From assembly GCA_036378375.1 (NCBI GenBank), contig DASUWQ010000324.1, positions 1 through 21,812 on the forward strand: a DNA stretch of 21,812 nt, read 5' to 3'. The notes below the pieces were generated by a model. It did not search any database, was not told where the DNA came from, and saw only the letters and a program-made list of their open reading frames with translations. The DNA is from JAFAVN01 sp036378375 (GTDB taxonomy: Bacteria; Verrucomicrobiota; Verrucomicrobiia; Chthoniobacterales; JAFAMB01). A program made the translations under genes and the position numbers. Below are positions 7,694-14,170 of this stretch, piece by piece (positions within the stretch are counted from its first letter, which is position 1; each line of letters starts with the position of its first letter).

Positions 7694-8100
7694 GCATGCT
7701 AAGAAGAAGGGCGACGGTCAATAGTGTGGAAACGGCGATACGGCGAGTGGGCGATACGGCGAGTGGGCGGCGGAGACACCAATTTTGACCGCGGGGTCAA
7801 TTTTAGAGCAAATTTTCTTCGGAATAAGAAAAAAATTTCTCAGTCGCTCTGCGTGTATCAGCGTGCGGCGTAACTTGTTGGTGCCCCATATTTAAGCCTA
7901 ACCTTGGAGATTCTAGTTTTTTTGTATTTGAGGCCGGCTGAGTCCCGGATTTGTAGATTTGTGTCGAAAAAAGTGTCGACTCGCACTACACTCAGGGCTC
8001 GATAGTTCAAAACGAACAGAAAGACGCCAGTTTTGTACGGTTGTATTATCTTAAAAGAGTGGACGCTCCGGGTTGTAAACTCTAAAAGGAGTTACTCTTG
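7694..8100. other. Divergent intergenic region with a 16-bp tandem duplication and a hairpin
   Basis: This gap separates the antiporter from the divergent second ABC gene, so it must carry both promoters, but I could not pin down either. It holds two exact tandem copies of GGCGATACGGCGAGTG at 7734-7765, and a perfect hairpin TTGACC-GCGG-GGTCAA at 7785-7800. The word TTCTTCGGAATAA at 7815-7827 is also found upstream of the first ABC gene at 247-259. No coding potential is evident. Confidence 0.6.
8087..8091 (+). promoter_or_regulatory. Ribosome-binding site of the second ABC transporter
   Basis: AGGAG at 8087-8091 lies 9 bases before ATG 8101. This fixes the start at that ATG rather than the in-frame TTG just before it, and is one of the few clear Shine-Dalgarno sites in the window. 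Confidence 0.75.
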
Positions 8101-9882
8101 ATGGCAAAGGCGAAGCGAAGCCTGTTGCACGAGGCCTGGCGAATCGCAAGAGTCTATTGGACGTCTGAGGAAAAATGGTCGGCTTGGGGGCTTCTGGGTC
8201 TGATCGTCGCAATCAACCTCGGCAACGTCTATGTCGGCATCCAAATGAACGGATGGAACCGCGGTTTCTACAACGCGCTCCAGATTTTCGACAGCGGCGA
8301 GTTACTGCGCCAGCTCGGATGGTTCTTCTTGATCGCCAGTTCCGGGGTGACCCTCACGGTTACTGCACTTTACTTTAATCAGATGCTCCAGATCCGGTGG
8401 CGGCGTTGGCTAACCGAGAAGTACGTCAACGCATGGCTCACCAATCAGGCCTATTATCAACTGCAGCTAGAAGGCGAGATCGACAATCCCGATCAACGTA
8501 TTTCTGAGGACATTCAATTGTTCACCACCCAAGCGTGTACGTTGGGTATAAATCTGTTTACGTCGATCGTCGGGATGGGATCGTTCCTGTTCATTCTTTG
8601 GGGACTGTCCGGGCCCGCCGCCATTCCTTTAGGAAAATTTGGAACCGTCTATATCCCCGGCTATCTGGTTTGGGCCGCTTTGCTCTACGCGGGGTTAGCC
8701 ACCTGGATCACTACAAAAGTTGGTCGTGCTTTGGTGCCGTTGAATTTTCGGAAACAGCAGTTTGAAGGTGATTTTCGGTTCAGCTTAGTCCGGGTCAGAG
8801 AGAATGCGGAAAGTGTCGCCTCATACGGCGGTGAAAAGGTCGAGCTCGGCGTGTTTAGGGAACGGTTTCACAGCGTAGCCGATAATTTTCGTAAGATTAT
8901 GAAGCGGCAAATGCGGCTGGGATCATTCACGTCCAGCTACGGCCAAATCGCACTGGTTTTTCCGTTTCTGGTTGTCTCTCCGCGGTATTTTGCCAAGCAG
9001 ATGCCGCTGGGCGGCTTGATGCAGGTGGTTAACGCGTTCATCTACGTAAGCGATCGACTTTCCTATGTCATTACCGCGTATTCGGATATCGTTGCCTGGT
9101 TGGCGGTTACGGAACGGTTAGTCGGATTTGACCGGAAACTGCAAGAACTTCGGGAAGCGGCGGAAACGGATCATCGCATCGCTATCAGGCGGAGCGGTGT
9201 CAGTGTGTCGGTCGAAGATCTGGATCTCGATCTTCCGGACGGGAGCGCGCTTTTACGAGGTGTTTCGTGCCATCCGCGCAAGGGTTCAGCCCTGCTGATT
9301 TCAGGCCCTACCGGAACAGGTAAGAGCACATTGCTGCGGGCCATTGCCGGAATCTGGCCCTTTGGTCGCGGTAATATTCGCATCGGTGAAGGTCGGATGT
9401 TGCTGGTCCCGCAAAGACCGTATCTGCCTCAAGGCACGTTGGCGAACGCTTTGAGTTATCCTTCGACGGACGGCAAAAGCTTTACCGCAGCCGAGCTTGG
9501 GGCGGCTCTTGGCGAAGTGGGCCTGGGATCTTACGCATCACAGCTCGATGTGGTTGATAATTGGGGCCAGCGGATGTCACTCGGAGAACAACAACGGCTA
9601 GCATTTGCTCGAGTATTGTTGGCGGAACCGGCGTTGCTTTTCCTGGACGAAGCGACTTCGGGACTTGATGAGGCCGGCGAAGCGCGTCTCTACGGGTTGT
9701 TGAGGTCGGCTCCCTGGCAACCGACCGTGGTGAGCGTGGGACACAGAAGCACGCTGATCCAATTCCACGACGCAATTCTCGACCTTGCTCCTTTCATTCC
9801 GCTGAAGAAGCCGGTGGTACTGCCCCTGCCGGATCCTCTTGTGGAGGATATAGAACTGGTGCCGGAACTGAGCCGAGCGTAA
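8101..9882 (+). CDS. SbmA/BacA-like (YddA-type) ABC transporter, fused permease and ATPase (second paralogue)
   Basis: A 593-residue paralogue of the protein at 304-2031, clearly similar along its whole length and nearly gap-free: Walker B and the switch histidine have the same residue numbers in both. The membrane half carries NPDQRISED and RENAESVASYGGEK. In the ATPase half, Walker A GPTGTGKST is at 402-410, the signature MSLGEQQR at 492-499, Walker B ALLFLDE at 511-517 and H548 is the switch histidine. Compared with the first copy it keeps the Arg after the signature and has a longer C-terminus ending with an acidic tail (DPLVEDIELVPELSRA). It should form an inner-membrane homodimer, or possibly a heterodimer with the paralogue; the substrate is unknown (peptides, vitamin B12 or acyl compounds in relatives). 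Confidence 0.9.
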   Translation: MAKAKRSLLHEAWRIARVYWTSEEKWSAWGLLGLIVAINLGNVYVGIQMNGWNRGFYNALQIFDSGELLRQLGWFFLIASSGVTLTVTALYFNQMLQIRWRRWLTEKYVNAWLTNQAYYQLQLEGEIDNPDQRISEDIQLFTTQACTLGINLFTSIVGMGSFLFILWGLSGPAAIPLGKFGTVYIPGYLVWAALLYAGLATWITTKVGRALVPLNFRKQQFEGDFRFSLVRVRENAESVASYGGEKVELGVFRERFHSVADNFRKIMKRQMRLGSFTSSYGQIALVFPFLVVSPRYFAKQMPLGGLMQVVNAFIYVSDRLSYVITAYSDIVAWLAVTERLVGFDRKLQELREAAETDHRIAIRRSGVSVSVEDLDLDLPDGSALLRGVSCHPRKGSALLISGPTGTGKSTLLRAIAGIWPFGRGNIRIGEGRMLLVPQRPYLPQGTLANALSYPSTDGKSFTAAELGAALGEVGLGSYASQLDVVDNWGQRMSLGEQQRLAFARVLLAEPALLFLDEATSGLDEAGEARLYGLLRSAPWQPTVVSVGHRSTLIQFHDAILDLAPFIPLKKPVVLPLPDPLVEDIELVPELSRA

Positions 9883-10123
9883 GGCTTCTGCGGGTAAGGA
9901 TGGACGATCGGAGGGGAGCCGCATTCCGCGATCCTTGCCAAGAACGTGCTTCTTTGAGCTTAGCTCGTTTGGCCGGAATCGCGTGTTAGCCGCGGCTCCC
10001 AGAAACGCGTTGCAACCCAAAACGTGCAACTCAACGGACGCGTGACGATTTTTCCGGGCGTGCGGTTGTGGCACACGACACGCCCTGCGCTCAATTCTCG
10101 GTCGATGACACATTGATTACCGG

Positions 10124-10147
10124 CACGCCGAATGCGACGCCTTTCCG
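10124..10147 (+). repeat. Dispersed copy of the 24-bp end sequence
   Basis: This matches 3607-3630 at 20 of 24 positions, sharing CACGCCGAATGC and ACGCC. The same word is at 3337-3360 in the opposite orientation. It shows that the inverted-repeat ends belong to a dispersed family. Confidence 0.8.
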
Positions 10148-10203
10148 AGGATGCTTCGGGACGCCGCAAGTTCGTTCGACCGTTTGGCGCGTCCCATGTC
10201 TTA

Positions 10204-10354
10204 ATCGTTCTCGTCCTCGTCCTCGATTTTGAGGGTGTGGCACCCAGTATTTTTGAAAGATCGAGGGATTCGGTCTCCGCGAATACCCTTTTGTTTGTCG
10301 GACCCGTATTTGCTAGCACCGCCTCTCGAGGACGACGACGAGTACGAGAACGAG
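10204..10354. repeat. Inverted repeat with CGAGnACGAG-rich 30-bp arms
   Basis: The left arm 10204-10233 (containing TCGTTCTCGTCCTCGTCC) is largely the reverse complement of the right arm 10325-10354 (containing GACGACGAGTACGAGAACGA). The enclosed bases continue the symmetry weakly. The same purine-rich word is present at 21081-21113, in a looser form at 4790-4817, and as TACTCGTCCTCGAC near 3650. In translation it gives low-complexity Asp/Glu/Tyr or Val/Leu runs, which explains several spurious open frames. Confidence 0.75.
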
Positions 10355-10466
10355 CCAAACCCTCCTGACATAAGGCTGTCACCGGGCTGGTTTACTGGAC
10401 CTGCGACGCGCCGAACCGGCCGTTCGGCTCGGTTACCCAACACTCGAAATTAAAGGAACGATCAGA

Positions 10467-11435
10467 ATGAACACGAATGTCGCCATCATCGGGTCCAACG
10501 GACAAAATGCTGCTGCTTGGACCAACGCCTTCATCGCTGCGGGGTTCACCGTTCGAAACCTCGTCCGTTTCCCGGAGCGATTAGCCAAGCGCCCTGGATC
10601 AGAGTATGCCCGCCTCGAGCTGGACCATGCCTCGACCCACCAACCGGCCCTAGAGGGAATCCACACGCTGGGCTTGATCACTCCAAGCCATCCCAACCAG
10701 GTAACACGTGAGGTCGGTCTGATCGACGCCGCAAAGCAAGCCGGTGTCCGGCGAATTATCAAGTTGTCGGTGATCGGCGCACAGTTCGTTTGCCCGATCT
10801 CGGCCTTTGCCCGCTGGCACGCCGATATCGAGGATGTTCTACGTGCATCGGACATCCCGCACGTGATCTTGCGCGCTAACTTTTTCATACAGAACGTGCT
10901 CCTGCAGAGGGCGTCAATCGAAGCCGGGGTTTACGCAGAGCCGATCGCAAACCACTCGATCAGCTATGTCGATGTTCGCGATATCGCGGACGTCGCGGTA
11001 GCCGTGGCCAGCGGAGATTTTGACGATCAAGCTCTCACTTTGACCGGTCGGGAAGCGATTGGTGGCGAGCGCATCAGCAATTTGCTTGGCCAAACAATTG
11101 GCAAACGGATCCGGTTTGTGTCACCTGATCTGTCGAGTTTTCGATCGGCACTCGCGGAAAAGGGGCTACCTGATTGGCACATTGATGCTTTGAGCGAGCT
11201 ATACACCAGGATTCAAGAAGGGCGGGCTGCTCATGTCAGTTCGATCACCTCAGATATCGAAAATGTTACTGGGCAGCGCCCACGAAGTTTCATTGAATTC
11301 GCCCAAGATGCCTTCGGGAGCCGAGTCACGAGACGTCGTTCGGCTCACGCCCAGGTGTCTCGCCGCTTCTGGTACCACCTGTTCCATCACAATTTGTCTC
11401 GCGAACAAGATTGGCCAATCGGGTTCCGTCTGTAA
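10467..11435 (+). CDS. NmrA-like NAD(P)-binding (atypical SDR) protein
   Basis: A 322-residue Rossmann-fold protein of the NmrA/atypical short-chain dehydrogenase type (COG0702). The start VAIIGSNGQNAAAW corresponds to the GxxGxxG dinucleotide loop, though the third Gly is Ala. Later family-typical segments are GVRRIIKLSVIGA, RWHADIEDVLRASDIPHVILRANFFIQN, SYVDVRDIADVA and ALTLTGREAIGGERI. Members act as NAD(P)H sensors or as reductases on small quinones and lactones; the exact role here is unknown. The fold should end near residue 288 (FIEFAQDAFG); the last 35 or so residues (from RVTRRRSAHAQ) look unlike the family and may result from loss of an earlier stop. AAGGA at 10453-10457 supports ATG 10467. 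Confidence 0.82.
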   Translation: MNTNVAIIGSNGQNAAAWTNAFIAAGFTVRNLVRFPERLAKRPGSEYARLELDHASTHQPALEGIHTLGLITPSHPNQVTREVGLIDAAKQAGVRRIIKLSVIGAQFVCPISAFARWHADIEDVLRASDIPHVILRANFFIQNVLLQRASIEAGVYAEPIANHSISYVDVRDIADVAVAVASGDFDDQALTLTGREAIGGERISNLLGQTIGKRIRFVSPDLSSFRSALAEKGLPDWHIDALSELYTRIQEGRAAHVSSITSDIENVTGQRPRSFIEFAQDAFGSRVTRRRSAHAQVSRRFWYHLFHHNLSREQDWPIGFRL

Positions 11436-11505
11436 TGGTAGACATGAGAAAAGTGTCGATGCCGTGGTGATGATCGATCTAGGGATGGGCAGCACGGTGG
11501 GGAGT

Positions 11506-11574
11506 GAGCTCCGTAGGGGCGAAATATTTATAGCTGCGCGACCGCAAAATTGCGGCAAGCTCCGGTAGGAGCGA
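11506..11574. repeat. Direct repeat of an AGCTCCGnAGGnGCGA word around a palindrome
   Basis: GAGCTCCGTAGGGGCGA (11506-11522) and AAGCTCCGGTAGGAGCGA (11557-11574) are imperfect direct copies. They flank the 14-bp palindrome CCGCAAAATTGCGG at 11542-11555. The arrangement is typical of small dispersed repeats and lies between the NmrA-like gene and the ArsR-type regulator. Confidence 0.65.
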
Positions 11575-11607
11575 GATCCAGCGGTGTGTTGTCAATTTCA
11601 CTAGCAT

Positions 11608-11631
11608 CTAATTAGAAATGTGTCTAATTAG
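11608..11631. promoter_or_regulatory. Twin CTAATTAG dyads, probable operator of the ArsR-type gene
   Basis: Two copies of the perfect 8-bp palindrome CTAATTAG lie at 11608-11615 and 11624-11631, 16 bp centre to centre. The second ends 5 bp before the TTG start of the regulator gene. A possible -35 (TTGTCA, 11589-11594) lies upstream. Placement and symmetry fit autorepression by a dimeric winged-helix protein; this is an inference. Confidence 0.55.
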
Positions 11632-11636
11632 CTGGT

Positions 11637-12224
11637 TTGACCGAGACGGAAATCGCTGCCCTTTTGCGTTTCTTTAAGGCGTTAGCGCATGAAAGCAGGC
11701 TGCGTTTACTCGGCTTTTTAGCGCAACGGGCTCGAACCGTGCAGGAATTGGCCAGTCTGCTCGGTCTGACTGAGCCGACCACTTCGCATCATCTCGGTCT
11801 GCTGCGGAACGCAGGCTTGGTCACCTTACGGGTCGAAGGAAATCTACACTGGTACGACTTCGAACCTTCAGAACTCGCCCCTTTGGCCAAATCCGTCCTT
11901 TCCCGGCAAAACGTTGCTCATTGGGCCGGTCAGGCGAGGGCGGAAAAGCCTGACCGCCTGATCCAAAATTATCTGGAATCGGACGGCCGGCTGCGGTTGA
12001 TCCCCGCCTCGCGGAAGAAGCGTTACCCGGTCTTAGCGTGGCTAGCTGCGCACTTTGACCTCGATCGCCGGTATCGGGAACCCGAAGTGAATCAGATTCT
12101 GCAAACTCGATATTGGGATAGCGCGACGCTTCGGCGAGAATTAGTCGGTTACCGGATGTTGACTAGAGAAAAAGGGATTTATTGGCGATTGCCGGAAGAA
12201 CAATGGGTACGAATGGACAAATGA
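11637..12224 (+). CDS. ArsR-type winged-helix transcriptional regulator with DUF2087 domain
   Basis: A 195-residue regulator. The N-terminal part (about 5-85) is an ArsR/HTH_5 winged helix: FFKALAHESRLRLLGFLA, then RTVQELASLLGLTEPTTSHHLGLLRNAGLV as the recognition helix pair, and LHWYDF in the wing. The C-terminal half (about 120-190) matches DUF2087 (PF09860): KKRYPVLAWLAAHFDLDRRY, EPEVNQILQ, ATLRRELVGYRMLTRE. No metal-binding Cys motif is present, so it is not an arsenic-type sensor. The likely role is repression of its own promoter and perhaps neighbouring genes. TTG 11637 is the only reasonable start and has no Shine-Dalgarno site; with operator-like dyads ending 5 bp upstream, a leaderless or very short-leader transcript is possible. 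Confidence 0.85.
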   Translation: MTETEIAALLRFFKALAHESRLRLLGFLAQRARTVQELASLLGLTEPTTSHHLGLLRNAGLVTLRVEGNLHWYDFEPSELAPLAKSVLSRQNVAHWAGQARAEKPDRLIQNYLESDGRLRLIPASRKKRYPVLAWLAAHFDLDRRYREPEVNQILQTRYWDSATLRRELVGYRMLTREKGIYWRLPEEQWVRMDK

Positions 12225-12226
12225 AA

Positions 12227-12252
12227 AATGATGGTATGGAATGATGGTATGG
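12227..12252. repeat. 13-bp tandem duplication before the antitoxin gene
   Basis: AATGATGGTATGG occurs twice in direct succession (12227-12239, 12240-12252), just after the regulator's stop and before the antitoxin ATG. It adds extra ATG codons ahead of the real start. Confidence 0.9.
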
Positions 12253-12257
12253 CTGTT

Positions 12258-12515
12258 ATGACCCATCGTACCACTTTCGCTCTCGACGCCGAGACCATCC
12301 GTCGATTGAAACGACTTCCTGCACGTTGGCAGGTTTCCCAAGCGGAGGTGGTGCGGCGCGCGGTGACGGAGGCCGAGGCTCGACCAGACCCCGATAGTTC
12401 GGATCCCGTTGCTATGCTCCGGGAGATGCAGGAATCCGACCCGCTCGATGCTAAAGAGGCTGAAATCTATCTGGCTCAGGTCTACAAAGATCGAAGGCGC
12501 TGGAGGGGGCATTGA
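12258..12515 (+). CDS. VapB-like ribbon-helix-helix antitoxin
   Basis: An 85-residue protein. Its N-terminus THRTTFALDAETIRRLKRLP followed by QVSQAEVVRRAVTEAEA is the beta-strand, helix, helix pattern of ribbon-helix-helix (Arc/MetJ) DNA-binding antitoxins. The acidic C-terminal half (from about residue 45, with DPVAMLREMQESDPLDAKEAE) would wrap the PIN toxin. The stop codon overlaps the toxin's TTG start in TTGA, the usual coupling for such pairs. ATG 12258 is preferred over the upstream in-frame ATGs inside a tandem duplication because the strand motif begins here. It should neutralise the toxin and repress the operon; since the toxin frame is broken, it may now be an orphan. Confidence 0.8.
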   Translation: MTHRTTFALDAETIRRLKRLPARWQVSQAEVVRRAVTEAEARPDPDSSDPVAMLREMQESDPLDAKEAEIYLAQVYKDRRRWRGH

Positions 12516-12888
12516 TTTGTCTGGATACCAACTACCTGGTCCGCGGTCTACTCCGTGGTGTGCGCGAATCCGACGAATTAGTTCAATGGCGACAGCATGG
12601 AGAGATTCTATTAACAGCGGCTCCTGCCTGGTATGAGTTTCTCTGCGGCCCGGTCAGTGATCTGCAGATCCGTGTCATTCGGCATTTCTTTCTGGTGGGG
12701 TTGCCGCGTTTGAAGAAATCCAAGCAGCCGAAGCCGCTCGCCTCTTTAATGCCATTGGTAGAATTCGACGTCTAAGAACTGATACGATGATTGCGGCTAC
12801 AGCGATTGTCATCGGGGCGAGTTTGGCGACCTCGAATAGGGAAGATTTTAGAGTGTTTTTACCGCACGGTCTAAAGATCGTTTCGTAA
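12512..12888 (+). pseudogene. PIN-domain (VapC-like) toxin, frameshifted
   Basis: The first frame, from TTG 12512, reads ICLDTNYLVRGLL, the canonical first Asp strand of PIN ribonucleases, and continues to FFLVGL. It then goes out of frame and stops at 12775. The other frame resumes the domain with AFEEIQAAEAARLFNAIG, RIRRLRTDTMIAATAI and GASLATSNREDFRVF, and ends at TAA 12886-12888; these contain the usual later acidic residues. One missing base, most simply in the G-run 12697-12700, would join the two frames into about 125 residues, the normal VapC length. GGAGGGG at 12502-12508 is a good ribosome-binding site. This is either a real inactivation or a homopolymer sequencing error. Confidence 0.82.
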
Positions 12889-12936
12889 GGATCACCACTG
12901 AGGTAAGCATGAGGCCGAAAGGCGAAGGGGAGTGAA

Positions 12937-13179
12937 TCAGAGTAGACGTCTCCTCAGAAACGCGATTCCAGAGCCGGTTTTCAAATACCGTTTAAAATCT
13001 GCAGCGCGGGTCCTGTCGGAGAAGCATATGGCGGTTCGCAAGCGCCGGGGCCTGAAAGCAGCGGTCGACCGTACTATGCCCTGGTTATGATGACCGACCC
13101 GCCGGCGGACGTTCTCAGCCAGTCCGACGTAGTAGTGATCCGGACATGGGATTGAGACGATAACGTAGACGAAATGCAT
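12937..13179 (-). CDS. Small GIY-YIG domain protein, copy 1 (catalytic Glu replaced)
   Basis: An 80-residue single-domain GIY-YIG protein (PF01541, YhbQ/UPF0213-like). The first strand FVYVIVS stands for GIY, and HYYVGLAENVRRRVGHHNQG carries the YIG element and conserved Arg. The C-terminal helix reads TRAADFKRYLKTGSG. Relatives and the second copy (13452-13694) have Glu at the position of K63; that Glu binds the catalytic metal in UvrC- and I-TevI-type domains, so this copy is probably inactive as a nuclease. The rest is nearly identical to copy 2, and the coding DNA is also very similar, so the duplication is recent. ATG 13179 is used; a GTG lies one codon upstream. Confidence 0.85.
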   Translation of the reverse strand: MHFVYVIVSIPCPDHYYVGLAENVRRRVGHHNQGIVRSTAAFRPRRLRTAICFSDRTRAADFKRYLKTGSGIAFLRRRLL

Positions 13180-13200
13180 CACGGATTTGGTCTATTAATT

Positions 13201-13217
13201 CAGAATATATTTATGTT
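13201..13217 (-). promoter_or_regulatory. Conserved AT-rich upstream word of GIY-YIG copy 1
   Basis: CAGAATATATTTATGTT on the plus strand is identical at 13201-13217 and 13728-13744, in each case 22-34 bp upstream of a GIY-YIG start (minus strand). Read on the minus strand it offers TAAATA or TATATT as a -10 box. It is likely the shared promoter region, but no strong -35 is visible. Confidence 0.45.
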
Positions 13218-13319
13218 GTGATATCTTGCGACTGCAAAACGCCTAGATTGATGTCTTTTTTTGTAAGACTCCTTCGCGGTATTAGCCAGTTCGACAGTTC
13301 GGTGCTAGGAGCGGTGCCT

Positions 13320-13451
13320 GCCCTCCTACGCTCGGTTAGCCGAGCTCCGAAGGGCATACTTCGCCAGGTCTAGTGTAGGGCGCGCGCTTTGCTTCGGCGA
13401 AGTAGGGCTTGCCATACGAAGCCGCCGAGCTTGCGAGGTGGCGAAGTATGG
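13320..13451. repeat. 132-bp palindromic repeat, copy 1
   Basis: This is a direct repeat of 13836-13967. It contains the stem GCTCGGTTAGCCGAGC near its left end and a 12-bp perfect inverted pair, CATACTTCGCCA at 13355-13366 and TGGCGAAGTATG at 13439-13450. The outer parts are almost identical to copy 2; a central stretch of about 30 bp has diverged. Its right end directly touches the stop codon of GIY-YIG copy 2 (13452-13454). It lies upstream of GIY-YIG copy 1. Confidence 0.92.
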
Positions 13452-13694
13452 CTAAACGAAGCGTTTCCTGAGAAAGGCGATACCCGAGCCGGTTTTCAAA
13501 TACCGTTCAAAATCTGCAGCGCGGGTCCTGTCGGAGAAGCAAATGGCAGTTCGCAAGCGCCAGGGCCTGAAAGCAGCGGTCGACCGTACTATGCCCTGGT
13601 TATGCTGGCCGAGGCGCTGGCGGACGTGTTCCGCCAGGCCGACGTAGTAGCGGTCCGGTTGCGACACAGAGACGATTATGTAAACGAAGTGCAT
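13452..13694 (-). CDS. Small GIY-YIG domain protein, copy 2 (intact catalytic residues)
   Basis: An 80-residue single-domain GIY-YIG protein of the YhbQ/UPF0213 type. The motif residues are complete: Y5 in FVYIIVS, Y17-V-G19 in RYYVGLAEHVRQRLGQHN with R25/R27, and E63 in DFERYLKTGSG. The fold is a minimal nuclease that nicks DNA using one metal ion; stand-alone versions are poorly understood. The gene stops exactly at the edge of one 132-bp palindromic repeat, and a second copy of that repeat lies about 140 bp upstream of the start, so the gene is bracketed by direct repeats. It overlaps an unsupported plus-strand open frame that I leave out. ATG 13694 is the natural start. Confidence 0.88.
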   Translation of the reverse strand: MHFVYIIVSVSQPDRYYVGLAEHVRQRLGQHNQGIVRSTAAFRPWRLRTAICFSDRTRAADFERYLKTGSGIAFLRKRFV

Positions 13695-13727
13695 CAGATG
13701 GGGTGCATCGCAGATGCTATTCCGAAG

Positions 13728-13744
13728 CAGAATATATTTATGTT
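13728..13744 (-). promoter_or_regulatory. Conserved AT-rich upstream word of GIY-YIG copy 2
   Basis: This is identical to 13201-13217 and lies 34 bp upstream of ATG 13694. On the minus strand TTGTCG stands 16 bp before TAAATA, a passable -35/-10 pair. It supports the view that each GIY-YIG gene was duplicated together with its promoter. Confidence 0.45.
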
Positions 13745-13835
13745 ATAATCAGTTGGCGACAAAAAAACGGATCGAAGAGCTTTTCGAAGTAACCTGGCAT
13801 TGGGCCATCGACGGTATTCGTAAAGTCGCGTAAAG

Positions 13836-13967
13836 GCCCTCCTACGCTCGGTTAGCCGAGCTACGAAGGGCATACTTCGCCAGTTTTTAGGCCGGGCGCA
13901 CGTTCAGCTCCGGCGAAGTAGGGCTTGCCATACGAAGCCGCGGAGCTTGCGAGGTGGCGAAGTATGG
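13836..13967. repeat. 132-bp palindromic repeat, copy 2, joined to the tRNA-Tyr 3' end
   Basis: Direct copy of 13320-13451. It carries CATACTTCGCCA (13871-13882) and its reverse complement TGGCGAAGTATG (13955-13966). The last three bases overlap the 3' end of the minus-strand tRNA-Tyr gene, so the repeat stops precisely at the tRNA boundary. A local GAGCTTGCGAGGTGG segment is shared by both copies. Confidence 0.92.
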
Positions 13968-14047
13968 GCAGGGCTGGATTCGAACCAGCGAAGGCGTGAG
14001 CCAGCAGATTTACAGTCTGCCCCGTTTGGCCGCTTCGGTACCTACCC
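13965..14047 (-). tRNA. tRNA-Tyr (anticodon GTA)
   Basis: The reverse strand folds as an 83-base class II tRNA. The acceptor stem is GGGTAGG with CCTGCCC plus discriminator A, the anticodon loop is CTGTAAA with GTA at 14013-14011, and a long variable arm precedes the T-arm GGTTCGAATCC. The CCA end is not encoded: the base after the discriminator continues into the 132-bp repeat. A promoter candidate lies about 95 bp upstream (14142-14170). Confidence 0.95.
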
Positions 14048-14101
14048 GTAATGAGGGTTTTCGCGGTTCGCCGTTCGCAATTCTCGGTCTGCGGTTCCAC
14101 A

Positions 14102-14123
14102 CCGCCCTGAACAGCTAGGGCGG
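14102..14123. other. Perfect 7-bp hairpin in the tRNA-Tyr leader
   Basis: CCGCCCT (14102-14108) and AGGGCGG (14117-14123) pair perfectly around an 8-base loop. It would be transcribed between the promoter candidate and the tRNA and has no T-run, so a processing signal is as likely as anything else. Confidence 0.6.
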
Positions 14124-14141
14124 CGAATTTCGCGAGCTGTG

Positions 14142-14170
14142 TATATAGGACTCCACCTCGCGCACTGCAA
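14142..14170 (-). promoter_or_regulatory. Sigma-70-type promoter, probably for tRNA-Tyr
   Basis: On the minus strand TTGCAG (14170-14165) and TATATA (14147-14142) are separated by exactly 17 bp. Transcription would start near 14135 and run through the hairpin into the tRNA. Confidence 0.6.

Larger units (their letters stand above)
9883..10466. other. Long repeat-rich intergenic region
   Basis: No gene is convincing here; the open frames on both strands are repeat translations. There is an inverted repeat GGGAGCCGC (9914-9922) / GCGGCTCCC (9992-10000). A stem starts GGGCGTG at 10055 and closes CACGCCC at 10084. A copy of the 24-bp end of the 3337-3630 element lies at 10124-10147, a GGGACGC/GCGTCCC stem follows at about 10158-10196, and a further inverted repeat (10204-10354) is listed separately. 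A ribosome-binding site AAGGA at 10453-10457 precedes the next gene. Confidence 0.6.

Noticed and set aside
10055..10084. Rho-independent terminator after the second ABC gene
   Set aside because: The stem is interrupted and no T-run follows on either strand.
10132..10453. Several overlapping small open frames with Asp/Glu/Tyr, Ser or Leu/Val runs
   Set aside because: They arise from the GACGAG-type repeats in the gap; no conserved protein features.
11250..11558. Minus-strand frame containing an HTH-like stretch (EAARHLGVSRTTSR)
   Set aside because: It is antisense to the NmrA-like gene end and the dispersed repeat, and only a dozen residues look suggestive; no complete domain.
13389..13748. 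119-residue plus-strand open frame
   Set aside because: It runs antisense to GIY-YIG copy 2 and part of the palindromic repeat; its sequence matches no family while the minus-strand frame is a clear GIY-YIG domain.
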